A stretch of DNA of 64,000 nucleotides from Oscillospiraceae bacterium (GTDB taxonomy: Bacteria; Bacillota; Clostridia; Oscillospirales; Ruminococcaceae). Both the position numbers and the translations under genes were made by a program. The stretch spans positions 62,001 to 126,000 of the forward strand of contig WQXO01000002.1 in NCBI GenBank assembly GCA_009784825.1. Reading direction: 5' to 3'. Positions 6,102 through 14,580 of this stretch are shown here, piece by piece. Position 1 is the stretch's first letter; each line of letters begins with the position of its first letter. Under the pieces are notes generated by a model, which saw nothing but the letters and a program-made list of their open reading frames with translations, was not told the DNA's origin and ran no database searches.

Positions 6102-8142
6102 TACTGTCCTTAAATAATTCTGCGACCAATTCTCGTAATTCGGCAGATTGCCGCAAGTCCGGGTCATTTTTAATAATGCTCCTCGCCAAGTCCTGTGTTT
6201 CAATAATTACATCATTGTCCTCGGTCATGTCTGCGATTTTCAGCATAGGCAGCCCGTGCTGTTTACTCCCGAAAAAGTCACCCGGCCCTCTGAGCTTCAA
6301 ATCCTCGCCCGCAATCTCGAAACCGTCGCAGGTTCTTGTCATGGTATCCACTCTCGCTTTTGTATAGGGGGACTTGCTGTCCGTCACTAACACACAGTAG
6401 GACTGTTCCTCACCCCTGCCCACTCTCCCCCTTAACTGGTGCAATTGCGACAGCCCGAACTGCTCTGCGTTTTCTATAAGCATTACCGTTGCATTAGGAA
6501 CATCAACCCCCACCTCAATTACAGTAGTCGAAACAAGCACCTTTATGCTCCCCGACTTAAACAACCCCATGACCTCATCTTTTTCGGACTGCTTCATTCT
6601 CCCGTGAAGCAGTCCTATTTCAATATCACCGAACCATTCTTCTTTTAATTCATTGTAATACTTAACAGCACTTGTTTTCTCGGAAACACCCTCATCAATC
6701 AACGGACAAACTATATAAGCCTGCCTGCCCTCATTAATCTGCTTTATTATAAACCTGTACAACCGCTCCCGATAATCTGTACCGACCCCGTAGGTCATAA
6801 TCGGCTTTCTGCCTTTCGGCATTTCATCAAGGAGGGAAATGTCCAAGTCACCGTAGATTATCAGCCCCAACGTCCTCGGTATTGGCGTAGCCGACATAAC
6901 AAGGGTATGGGGGTTATGCCCTTTAGAAATCAACTCACTCCTCTGCCCTACCCCGAAGCGGTGCTGTTCATCAGTCACGACTAATCCCAATGAATTGAAC
7001 ACCACGCCTTTTTGAATAAGTGCGTGCGTCCCCACGATTACCGAGGCCTCCCCGCTCATTACCTCGGAATAAACCTGCTTTTTCTCACCTGCTTTAAGTC
7101 CGCCTATAATCAGAGTGCATTTTATTCCGAGCGGTTCCAAAAACCCGTTTAATGTCTTATAGTGTTGCTTTGCTAATATTTCGGTAGGCACCATTAACGC
7201 TGTCTGAAACCCGTTTAAATGTGCGTAATACGCTAAAGCCGCCGCAACTAATGTTTTACCGCTTCCTACATCACCCTGTAAAAGCCTGTTCATCGGGACA
7301 CGCTTTTTCATATCTGCGATACATTCGTTGACCGAGCGAACCTGTGCCTTTGTCGGTTTAAACGGCAGTGTTTTATAAAGAGGCGATATGTCATAATCTT
7401 TCATGGGCGTTCCGGTTAATTTACGATTGCGTGAACGGATAATCGCCATTCCTAATTGCAGAACTAACAGCTCCTTAAAAACCAAGCTGCGTTTCGCCGA
7501 ACGGTATTCCTCCATAGAAGTCGGGAAGTGGATATTCTTCACAGCCTGCCCCACCGGCATAAGTGAATATTCCTCAAGAATCTCACACGGCAAATCGCTG
7601 AACATTGTATTCTCAATCAAACGAAACGCATTTTTCACGTTTGCCGAAACGATTGCATGGCTTAACCCCGCTGTCAACCGGTAACGGGGTAATAGCTTAT
7701 TCGGGTCATCAGTCAGAATAAAAAGCGGGTTGACAATCTCTTTTAATTCCCCTCCGAGGAGGGGTGTCCCGTAGGGACGGGGTGGTCTACCGTTAATTTT
7801 CCCGTAAAAAATATATTCTTTATTTAAAATCAATTTATTATAACTAAACTCACTGTTGAAAAACGTACAGAGTATCTCTTCGCTTTCATCAGTGAGTATT
7901 AATTTATAAACAGGGATTCTACTGCCTATATAGGGCGACAGCTTTTTCTTTACAATTGCACATATTACACAATATTCGCCCACCTCACACGCAGAGATTT
8001 CTACAGGGGCAGTAAAGTCAATATAACCGCGAGGGTAGTGCGTCAGCAAATCGCCGACACTTTCTACCCCGAGCTTTTTATATAAAGCGGCACGCTTATC
8101 GGATATGCCTTGAACTGTTTTGATATTATCGGTTATTTTCAT
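6082..8142 (-). CDS. recG: ATP-dependent DNA helicase RecG
   Basis: Superfamily 2 helicase that remodels stalled replication forks and Holliday junctions. It has an N-terminal wedge/OB domain (about 1-200), then helicase motifs: LLQGDVGSGKT (Walker A), TDEQHRFGV (DEQH box), MSATPIPRT, and the C-terminal domain with LLHGRMK, STTVIEVGVDVPNA and QLRGRVGRG. Its 686 residues are normal for RecG. The start lies directly after the fakA stop with a GTGGAG ribosome site. In the OB domain residues about 120-132 (PPRPYGTPLLGGE) are encoded by a palindromic element, between YGKING and the family's usual NPLF. Confidence 0.97.
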   Translation of the reverse strand: MKITDNIKTVQGISDKRAALYKKLGVESVGDLLTHYPRGYIDFTAPVEISACEVGEYCVICAIVKKKLSPYIGSRIPVYKLILTDESEEILCTFFNSEFSYNKLILNKEYIFYGKINGRPPRPYGTPLLGGELKEIVNPLFILTDDPNKLLPRYRLTAGLSHAIVSANVKNAFRLIENTMFSDLPCEILEEYSLMPVGQAVKNIHFPTSMEEYRSAKRSLVFKELLVLQLGMAIIRSRNRKLTGTPMKDYDISPLYKTLPFKPTKAQVRSVNECIADMKKRVPMNRLLQGDVGSGKTLVAAALAYYAHLNGFQTALMVPTEILAKQHYKTLNGFLEPLGIKCTLIIGGLKAGEKKQVYSEVMSGEASVIVGTHALIQKGVVFNSLGLVVTDEQHRFGVGQRSELISKGHNPHTLVMSATPIPRTLGLIIYGDLDISLLDEMPKGRKPIMTYGVGTDYRERLYRFIIKQINEGRQAYIVCPLIDEGVSEKTSAVKYYNELKEEWFGDIEIGLLHGRMKQSEKDEVMGLFKSGSIKVLVSTTVIEVGVDVPNATVMLIENAEQFGLSQLHQLRGRVGRGEEQSYCVLVTDSKSPYTKARVDTMTRTCDGFEIAGEDLKLRGPGDFFGSKQHGLPMLKIADMTEDNDVIIETQDLARSIIKNDPDLRQSAELRELVAELFKDSNEYGYN
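7748..7785 (-). repeat. In-frame palindromic element inside recG
   Basis: Contains CCCCTCC-GA-GGAGGGG and GTCCC-GTA-GGGAC stem-loops side by side. On the minus strand it begins CCACCCCGTCC, the same 11 bases that begin the intergenic element at 37765-37808, and both share the CCCCTCC/GGAGGGG hairpin. It encodes PPRPYGTPLLGGE in RecG. Confidence 0.78.
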
Positions 8143-9783
8143 TTACTCCACTGATACGATATAATAATATATCGGTTGACCGCCGTTCACAAGAACCATC
8201 TCAACATCGTCACTTATTTTGGCACGCAGCTGCCTGAACGCCTCCTCCGCCGCCATATCAGAAATATCAGTTCCGTAAATAACCGTCACATAAGAGGAAT
8301 CGTTTTTCACCATTCTTTTGGTAATGCGGATTAACGCCTTAGTCACGTCTTTTTCAACATATGCTAACTTACCGTTATCGAGGGCGAGAATATCGTTTTT
8401 CTTGATTTTCTTCTCCTCGAAATCAGAATCACGCACGGCAAAGGTTACAGCACCCGAACCCACACGGTCTAACGCAAGGGTCATCTGAACGGAGTTTTCC
8501 TTAACGTCGAAATCAGGGCTGAAGCTCAACAACGCCGATATACCCTGCGGTATAGACCTCGACTGAAGCACAACAACATTCCTGTCCTTTATCATTTTTT
8601 GTGCCTGCTCCGCCGCTAATATAATATTCTTGTTATTTGGTAAAACAAAGACATTCTTTGCGGGAGTCGCCAAAATCGCCTCAACAATATCCTCGGTTGA
8701 CGGGTTAAAGGTCTGCCCGCCCCGAACGATTGAATCAACACCTAAATCAACGAACAACGCCTCTAAGCCTGCACCGCTTGCCACTGCCACAATCCCGAAT
8801 TTCTCAATAGGTGCTTTGGGAGGTAATTTCCTCTTTTTCTGTTGTTCAACTTTTGTGGCTTCTACTTGGTGCTGTTCCCGCATATTCTCGATTTTCATAC
8901 CGGTCAGCATTCCGAAAAGCAACCCCTCCTCTAAGGCTTTACCGGGGTTCTCGGTGTGAACGTGGACTTTGATAATCTCCTCATCATCGACGACCACAAC
9001 ACTGTCACCGATTGACTCCAAAAACGCACGCAGGGCAGAAATGTCATTAGCACCCACTTTTTTCTTAACTAAATACTCCGTACAATAAGTAAACTCAATA
9101 TCAGCGTCAAACGAACCTGCCACATTTGTGACAATTGCGTCCTTAGCAGAACCCGCACCACCCTGTTCGATAATGCCGTCACCGTCGATAACGCTTTTCA
9201 TTCCCTTTAAAATATAGAGATACCCAACGCCGCCCGCATCGACTACGCCTGCTTTTTTCAGCATAGGGAGCAGGTCAGGGGTTCTCTCAACCGATTTTTC
9301 CGCCTCCTCAACAAGAACACGGAAAACCTCGGTAAAGCTGTCAGCGATTTTCGCATGAGCCTTAGCCGCCGCAACAGCCTCCCTTGCGACTGTTAATATA
9401 GTTCCCTCTGTGGGTTTCATAACCGATTTATACGCTGCCTCAACACCAAGTTCAAAAGCAATGCATACCTCGGCGGGGGTAGCGGTGACTTTACCCTTCA
9501 GCCCCTTAGACAATCCTCTGAAAAGCAGTGACAGAATAACGCCCGAGTTCCCTCTCGCACCTCTGAGCATAGCCGAGGCGGTTTTTTCGGCGACTAAGCC
9601 CACATCTGCGTCATCCTCGATTACAGAAAGCTCGGCAATCGCACTTTTCATGGTGGCAGACATATTCGCACCCGTGTCACCGTCGGGTACGGGGAACACG
9701 TTTAACTCGTCAACCTCTGTCTTGTTATTTATAATATTGTTTGCACCCGATATAATTGCATTTCTTAATGTTTTCCCGTCCAA
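8143..9783 (-). CDS. fakA: Fatty acid kinase FakA (DAK2 domain, YloV family)
   Basis: Catalytic subunit that phosphorylates fatty acids held by a FakB carrier protein, feeding exogenous fatty acids into phospholipid synthesis. The N-terminal DAK2-like nucleotide domain has NVFPVPDGDTGANM and LLRGARGNSGVILSLLFRG; a middle domain (about 200-300) and a C-terminal DegV-like part (about 320-546) follow. Its 546 residues are typical. The start is TTG 9783 with GGAGGGAAAACC before it. The order Asp23 (YloU)-FakA (YloV)-RecG is conserved in many Firmicutes. No fakB is visible in the window. Confidence 0.94.
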   Translation of the reverse strand: MDGKTLRNAIISGANNIINNKTEVDELNVFPVPDGDTGANMSATMKSAIAELSVIEDDADVGLVAEKTASAMLRGARGNSGVILSLLFRGLSKGLKGKVTATPAEVCIAFELGVEAAYKSVMKPTEGTILTVAREAVAAAKAHAKIADSFTEVFRVLVEEAEKSVERTPDLLPMLKKAGVVDAGGVGYLYILKGMKSVIDGDGIIEQGGAGSAKDAIVTNVAGSFDADIEFTYCTEYLVKKKVGANDISALRAFLESIGDSVVVVDDEEIIKVHVHTENPGKALEEGLLFGMLTGMKIENMREQHQVEATKVEQQKKRKLPPKAPIEKFGIVAVASGAGLEALFVDLGVDSIVRGGQTFNPSTEDIVEAILATPAKNVFVLPNNKNIILAAEQAQKMIKDRNVVVLQSRSIPQGISALLSFSPDFDVKENSVQMTLALDRVGSGAVTFAVRDSDFEEKKIKKNDILALDNGKLAYVEKDVTKALIRITKRMVKNDSSYVTVIYGTDISDMAAEEAFRQLRAKISDDVEMVLVNGGQPIYYYIVSVE

Positions 9784-9810
9784 GGTTTTCCCTCCGTCAT
9801 AAATATATTT

Positions 9811-10182
9811 TTACGATTTAATCCCGTCAATAAACACATTAACACGTTCAACCTTTATATCGGTTTCTTCCTCAACAACGTATTTAATCTTATGTTGAAT
9901 ACTCTTAACTACGGAGGAAACATTAACCCCGTACATAACAGTTATATGAAGCTGAATATACAGCTTGTCGTTTATGATTTTAAAGGAAATCCCTTTGTCT
10001 ATATAATTAGTTTTCGGGAAAATCTTAGGCAGAAACGGAAGCGTTTCAAAAACTGTTTGCTTGGGACCGTCCGCATTCATATCCACCACACCGAAACAGT
10101 TTACAATGGTTCGCCCGATTAGCTCCCCGAAGAATTGCTTTGTAACAATGATGTTACCGAGATGTGTACGTTTAGTTATCAT
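9811..10182 (-). CDS. Asp23/Gls24 family envelope stress protein (YloU-like)
   Basis: A 123-residue protein of the Asp23/Gls24 family. These are membrane-associated or cytosolic small proteins tied to alkaline and cell-envelope stress. Visible are the N-terminal GNIIVTKQFFGELIGRTI segment and the conserved amphipathic YIQLHITVMYGVNVSSVV stretch, then VERVNVFIDGI at the end. It lies 27 bases before fakA, the usual arrangement. An AAGGGGGG ribosome site precedes the ATG. Confidence 0.9.
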   Translation of the reverse strand: MITKRTHLGNIIVTKQFFGELIGRTIVNCFGVVDMNADGPKQTVFETLPFLPKIFPKTNYIDKGISFKIINDKLYIQLHITVMYGVNVSSVVKSIQHKIKYVVEEETDIKVERVNVFIDGIKS

Positions 10183-10202
10183 AAAATAACCCCCCTTATG
10201 TC

Positions 10203-10254
10203 AATTAACAATTTACAATTAACAATTAACAATTATTGTGTCGCCTGCGGCGAC
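10203..10254. repeat. AT-rich heptamer repeat plus GTCGCC hairpin
   Basis: Imperfect tandem copies of a CAATTAA-type heptamer (10203-10238) run directly into a perfect hairpin GTCGCCTGCGGCGAC (10240-10254). It lies between ispE and the asp23-like gene. The structure suggests a small mobile or REP-like element; no coding capacity. Confidence 0.6.
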
Positions 10255-10272
10255 GGATTTAAAATACCAAAA

Positions 10273-10305
10273 TTATTCATTATTACTTATTCATTATTAC
10301 TTATT
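10273..10305. repeat. 14-base direct repeat next to the ispE stop
   Basis: TTATTCATTATTAC occurs twice in tandem (10273-10286 and 10287-10300) and a partial third copy touches the ispE stop codon. Confidence 0.75.
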
Positions 10306-11163
10306 TTATTCGCTTAAGTTGCATGCTATGTATTTAAAAGGGAAATCTAATTTTCCATAGGCTGCAAGGGCATTGTGGAAATCCTCGAAAACCCCGAACA
10401 CAGCACTGCCCGTCCCCGTTAAGTTAGTTCCTTTTGCACCCACACTGTATAATTCCTCGTGGATTTTATAATCATTCTCACTTTGGAATACGTTATACAT
10501 CAAATGCAGATTTTCACTGAATTTACCTTTTTTAATGGCGGTGATAAACTCGTCTAATTTATTATTGTGCATTTTCGGGTGAAGGTCATACGCTTCATAA
10601 AGCTCCTTCGTGGAATTGGAATAGTCCGGCTTAACAATCACATAATACACATTCTTAATAGGCGGGAGCGGGGTTAAAACCTCGCCAATCCCCCTGCATA
10701 TGGCAGTTCCCCTTGTCAAACAAAACGGAACGTCTGCCCCTAATTGAACGCCCATATCGCATAATTCGGCAATGCTGAACGCATTATCGAATAAATGGTT
10801 CAACCCTGCCAAAACCGCCGCACCGTCCGCACTTGAGCCGCCCAAGCCTGCCATAGCGGGGATTTGCTGCTTTATATCCACGGCAACTCCGAGAGGCAGC
10901 ATGTTCTGGCTGTCAAGCCCGCTGGTTTTAATGAACAGCTCTGCCGCTTTATAGGCGACACTGTTATTGTCGGTGGGGACTTCGGGATTATCACATGTCA
11001 CAGTAATTCCCGGAGTGTCGGTGATATATACGGTAACTCTGTCATGCAGGTCAATCGCCTGCATAACCCCCTCAAGCTCGTGATAACCGTCCTCACGCTT
11101 ACCGACAATGTCGAGATAAAGATTTAATTTAGCGTAGGCACACAAGGTAACTTTTCGGTTCAT
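10306..11163 (-). CDS. ispE: 4-diphosphocytidyl-2-C-methyl-D-erythritol kinase IspE
   Basis: GHMP-family kinase of the methylerythritol phosphate route to isoprenoids. The N-terminus AYAKLNLYLDIVGKREDGYH and the ATP loop PAMAGLGGSSADGAA are diagnostic, and GTGSAVFG near the end is the third GHMP motif. Its 285 residues are normal. It starts two bases after the BMP lipoprotein stop with an AAGGGGG ribosome site, so the two are co-transcribed. The call is firm. Confidence 0.97.
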   Translation of the reverse strand: MNRKVTLCAYAKLNLYLDIVGKREDGYHELEGVMQAIDLHDRVTVYITDTPGITVTCDNPEVPTDNNSVAYKAAELFIKTSGLDSQNMLPLGVAVDIKQQIPAMAGLGGSSADGAAVLAGLNHLFDNAFSIAELCDMGVQLGADVPFCLTRGTAICRGIGEVLTPLPPIKNVYYVIVKPDYSNSTKELYEAYDLHPKMHNNKLDEFITAIKKGKFSENLHLMYNVFQSENDYKIHEELYSVGAKGTNLTGTGSAVFGVFEDFHNALAAYGKLDFPFKYIACNLSE

Positions 11164-11165
11164 GC

Positions 11166-12695
11166 TTATCCCCCTTCGGGTTCATCAGTTGTAGTTTCCT
11201 CGCTTGACTCCGGAACGTCCGTGGACTCCGTTTCGTCGGTAGGCTCCGGTTCATCTGTAACAGGTTCATCGGTAGGTTCGGGTTCGTCTGTTGGCTCCGG
11301 AACGTCCGGAATTGGTTCTTCCGTGGTCGGTTCTTCGGTAGTAGGTTCTTCCGTAGTTGGTTCTTCTGTGGTAGTCTCGGGTAATTCGGGCGGCGGTGCT
11401 ATCTTGGGCCACTCACCCTTTACAATAAAGTCGGAGGAAATAAGGTCGTCATTCGGCTCGGAGAAGCGTTTTAAATTCTGACCGACACTAACCTCCAACC
11501 ACATTATCCCTAATATATCCTTTATTCCGAGTGTAACCCCGCTCGGGACTTGGATTTGCCCGTTATTGTCCCGCAACTCACCAACGAATATCCCGTCACG
11601 CTCGCTTACTTTTTGATATAACCCGTCGATTAAATTATTAATAGCGTCCTTAACATCGGCGAACATGTTCTTGGGGTTGAGCTGGTGCATTCTCACTAAG
11701 CCGGAGGATAATCCGCCATCGGTAATCGTCCCCTTGAAATTTCTGTTGCGGTCGATAACCTGTTCCTCCTCCTCGGCGAAGATGTTGACTTCTTTTTCCT
11801 TAGTGTTCTCGATTTCCCAGTCATTTTGAATAAAACGAATCTGCTCGGTCAAATATGAATTTACGTTAAAGAAAAATCCGGTTAAATAGCTTTCGGGTGC
11901 AATATCCGGCAAATCTCCGGAAAAGGCGATTACTTTTACTCCGATTTCCTCACAATACCGAATACCGTATTCCGTGCTTTGATACACGAATATAATCTCG
12001 CTCCCCTGTGCGACTAAATCATCAATCGCTTTTATGGTGTCTTCACGGGATTGAGATGACGCAAAGTTCACCGGTGTGCTGAAGTTTATCTGATTGACTA
12101 ACTTTGCCCCAATGATGTATGAGTTTATGACCCCATAGCTGTTATACATTCTCCAGTCGGCAACAATCCCCATAACGGGAGAGTTGCTGTTGACTGCCGC
12201 CGCTAACCCGCTCACGTTTGCCGGTTGGTATAAAAGCGGTCTGTAGCTGGCTAAGTTATGTGAGGCAGAGTCCCCTCCGAAGCTGATAAATCTGATTGTG
12301 GGGTTCTCTAACGCTGCTCTCTCGCAGACACTGGTGAAATAGTTACTCGCTGATACAATAACGTTAACGTCATGCTCGATTAACACATTAACCGCTTGAG
12401 CGAAATCCTTGACTAACACACCCTCGATATAACAGGTTTCTAACCCGAGGTTCTTCTCGACTTGGATACGCCCTGTTTCAAAAATTTTATTAATAGTTCC
12501 GCCGGCGACTGAGCCGTTGTAAATAAACCCGATTTTAATCGGCATGGGTTCTTCATCGGCAGGCTCTTCGGTTGAGGATTCACCGGGGTCGTCACCGCCG
12601 TTACCGGGGCAAGCAGTCAGCAGGGGGAGCATAATAAGGCTCAACGCAAGCAACCAAGCAAACCCTTTCAACGGTTTCTTTATGTAAAATTTCAT
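11166..12695 (-). CDS. BMP-family substrate-binding lipoprotein with Thr/Glu/Pro tail
   Basis: Solute-binding protein of the basic membrane protein (Bmp/Med/PnrA) family, usually binding nucleosides for an ABC importer. The start is taken as ATG 12695 after GGGAGG; the longer frame reads through the promoter. A signal peptide ends in a lipobox (PLLTAC). The core (about 50-400) shows IGFIYNGSVAGGTINKIFETGR and VNVIVSASNYF. The last 70 residues are a disordered tail of TTEEP and EPTDEP repeats, encoded by 15-base tandem repeats. A Thr/Glu tail at the C-terminus is unusual for this family. No permease or ATPase for it lies nearby, so the role as an importer subunit is uncertain. Confidence 0.85.
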   Translation of the reverse strand: MKFYIKKPLKGFAWLLALSLIMLPLLTACPGNGGDDPGESSTEEPADEEPMPIKIGFIYNGSVAGGTINKIFETGRIQVEKNLGLETCYIEGVLVKDFAQAVNVLIEHDVNVIVSASNYFTSVCERAALENPTIRFISFGGDSASHNLASYRPLLYQPANVSGLAAAVNSNSPVMGIVADWRMYNSYGVINSYIIGAKLVNQINFSTPVNFASSQSREDTIKAIDDLVAQGSEIIFVYQSTEYGIRYCEEIGVKVIAFSGDLPDIAPESYLTGFFFNVNSYLTEQIRFIQNDWEIENTKEKEVNIFAEEEEQVIDRNRNFKGTITDGGLSSGLVRMHQLNPKNMFADVKDAINNLIDGLYQKVSERDGIFVGELRDNNGQIQVPSGVTLGIKDILGIMWLEVSVGQNLKRFSEPNDDLISSDFIVKGEWPKIAPPPELPETTTEEPTTEEPTTEEPTTEEPIPDVPEPTDEPEPTDEPVTDEPEPTDETESTDVPESSEETTTDEPEGG

Positions 12696-12740
12696 TGTAA
12701 ACCTCCCATAGGAAATGATTTTGAAAAATCTAATTAATAC

Positions 12741-12769
12741 ATTATAACACATATTGGTTGACAAGTCAA
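12741..12769 (-). promoter_or_regulatory. Promoter for the BMP-ispE-asp23-fakA-recG-rsmE run
   Basis: Minus strand: TTGACT (12764-12769), a 17-base spacer, TATAAT (12741-12746). Its -35 box abuts that of the divergent promoter at 12758-12786 without a gap. Confidence 0.82.
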
Positions 12770-12786
12770 GAATTATATATTATAAT
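12758..12786 (+). promoter_or_regulatory. Perfect-consensus promoter for the PpiC-type lipoprotein
   Basis: TTGACA (12758-12763), a 17-base spacer, TATAAT (12781-12786), then AAGGAG and the ATG at 12813. The two divergent -35 boxes form the near-palindrome TTGACAAGTCAA. Confidence 0.88.
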
Positions 12787-12812
12787 ACTCTATAAATAAA
12801 AAGGAGAATATT

Positions 12813-14015
12813 ATGTTAAAAAAAGTAAAACTGATAAGTGTTATGCTGGCGGCTGTGATTATCCTGTCATCCTGCACTGTTAAAGAAACCGATGTAATCG
12901 CTTGGGTTGAGAATTCCCCTGCACCGGACATAACCTACGGCGAGTTCCTGAAGGAATATCGTTTAGCCCTGTATATCCAAGGTATTGATGAGGAGAGTGA
13001 CCCCTATAACGCAATGGTCACCCGCAGTGAGGTAATCAACTATCAAATAAACGAGCAGGTGCAGCTACGCATTGCCGAGGATATGGGAATAGGTATAAGC
13101 TCACTCACCGCTGAGGATTATGCACAAATTGAGATAAACACCGCTCAAAGGATTGCGGACGTTCGTGAAAACCTCACTGATGAAGCCCGTTCCGCTTTCC
13201 CGAATGAACCCACTGAGGAACAGCTTAACGCAAGGATAACCATGCTTTATGAACGGTTTCTCCGGGAATCCGGGATTGACGAGGAGTTCATCCGCAAATC
13301 CTGCACCAGCGAATATATAACCTCACGCCTGTGGGACACGGTTATTGACACTGTCACTCTAAGTGACGAGGAATTCGACGCTTTCATAAAACAACAGCAG
13401 GAAGAGGCATGGGCAGACATTACCGTCAACCCGAACCTGTACACCAACAGCTACACCAACTATGAATTATATATTCCCGAGGGCTGCCGAAGCGTAAAGC
13501 ATATATTAATCAAGCTTGACGACGATGTGAGCGGGGTTATCTCGGAAATTCGGGCACAGGGCAGCCATGAAGACGCTGACGACATTAGAGATTCTGTCCT
13601 TGAGGATATTCGTGGGAGAGCTGAGAACGCTTTGGCTCGCCTTGAAGACGGCGAGGATTTTGAAGCAGTCATGCGGGAGGTTTCCAACGACAGAGGACTT
13701 ATTTTAAGTGAAGAGGGAGTTTATCGGATTGCACCGGGGTTCACGCTGTTCGGGCAGGAATATCATGATGCGGTTTTCGCATTGTCTGCCCCCGGTGAAT
13801 ATACCGGACTAATCCCCACCGACTTCGGTTGGGTAATAATCCTGTTTGAAGCCTACACCATGTACACCGACGAGGAATGGAAGGAAATCCTTGACGAATT
13901 GAAAGAACTCAGGCTTTCTTTTATGAAGCATTCTTCCCGTGGTGAATTCAATGCGTTATGGCAAGAACAATACCCCTATGAAATTGATAATAAAAAATTA
14001 AGAATAGATTTTTAG
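12813..14015 (+). CDS. PpiC/PrsA-type peptidyl-prolyl isomerase lipoprotein
   Basis: Extracytoplasmic folding catalyst of the parvulin type, anchored by a lipobox (IILSSC) after a typical signal peptide. The N-terminal part (about 30-215) is SurA-like helical with acidic stretches. The parvulin domain (about 225-350) has SVKHILIKLDDD, ALARLEDGEDFEAVMREVS and FALSAPGEYTGLIPTDFGWVIIL. At 400 residues it is somewhat longer than PrsA. A consensus promoter and an AAGGAG site precede it. It converges tail to tail on the next gene with a one-base gap. The family is firm; clients are unknown. Confidence 0.88.
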   Translation: MLKKVKLISVMLAAVIILSSCTVKETDVIAWVENSPAPDITYGEFLKEYRLALYIQGIDEESDPYNAMVTRSEVINYQINEQVQLRIAEDMGIGISSLTAEDYAQIEINTAQRIADVRENLTDEARSAFPNEPTEEQLNARITMLYERFLRESGIDEEFIRKSCTSEYITSRLWDTVIDTVTLSDEEFDAFIKQQQEEAWADITVNPNLYTNSYTNYELYIPEGCRSVKHILIKLDDDVSGVISEIRAQGSHEDADDIRDSVLEDIRGRAENALARLEDGEDFEAVMREVSNDRGLILSEEGVYRIAPGFTLFGQEYHDAVFALSAPGEYTGLIPTDFGWVIILFEAYTMYTDEEWKEILDELKELRLSFMKHSSRGEFNALWQEQYPYEIDNKKLRIDF

Positions 14016-14016
14016 T

Positions 14017-14580
14017 TTACAATTCCTTATAAATTTCGTCAATGCGTACAACGAAATAAAACCCGTCACTTTCATAAACGCAGATGACTTTTTCACCGTT
14101 CAATATATCTTTTTCACCTGCACATGCGGCATTCACCTCAAACTCGTGTTCCTTATGAATGAGTTTGACCCGCCCCCACGAATCCGCTTGAATTTCCGCT
14201 GTGCAATATCCGTTAAGTCCTGCTGCCGCTTCCCCTTTCGGGAGGCGGTTTCCTTTTAATGAATTTACCGCACTTGCCATCAGGTGCTGGACGATAAAAC
14301 ATGCGAACAACCCGCTTACGATTGCGAACGGCAGTGAAACATACCACACGATTTGCATGAATTCATAAAACACGCCCGAAACCGACAAAACTAAAAAAAA
14401 CACGAACACCATTGTTAAGGTTTCCGGTAAAAACTTTTCAATGGGTATAGTATCATTTTTGTATTTGAAGAACCTTTTCTCAATGTCGAAATTCTTCATC
14501 TTAACCATATAACGCAGGATTACGTCTGCTGTTATGGCACATACCGATATTATTAATAATATGAGATAGAAATATATCAT
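14017..14580 (-). CDS. Membrane protein with NfeD-like C-terminal OB domain
   Basis: A 187-residue protein with an N-terminal membrane helix (residues 2-22), two further hydrophobic segments (about 58-102), and a cytosolic-type beta-barrel at the end (GYCTAEIQADSWGRVKLI, then GEKVICVYESDGFYFVV) that resembles the NfeD/YuaF OB fold. NfeD-type proteins work with flotillin-like proteins in membrane organisation, but no flotillin gene is adjacent. It overlaps the preceding gene by four bases (ATGA), so it is translationally coupled. Last gene of the long minus-strand run. Confidence 0.65.
   Translation of the reverse strand: MIYFYLILLIISVCAITADVILRYMVKMKNFDIEKRFFKYKNDTIPIEKFLPETLTMVFVFFLVLSVSGVFYEFMQIVWYVSLPFAIVSGLFACFIVQHLMASAVNSLKGNRLPKGEAAAGLNGYCTAEIQADSWGRVKLIHKEHEFEVNAACAGEKDILNGEKVICVYESDGFYFVVRIDEIYKEL

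Noticed and set aside
10203-10305. tRNA or small RNA gene between ispE and the asp23-like gene
   Set aside because: The AT-rich tandem repeats and the short GC hairpin do not form a cloverleaf, and no promoter-terminator pair was seen.
11221-11481. Plus-strand Ser/Gly/Val repeat protein
   Set aside because: It is the antisense reading of the TTEEP/EPTDEP repeat tail of the BMP lipoprotein; it has no ribosome site of its own.
14017-14580. True NfeD with flotillin partner
   Set aside because: Only the C-terminal OB-like part resembles NfeD, and no flotillin gene is adjacent, so it is called NfeD-like only.
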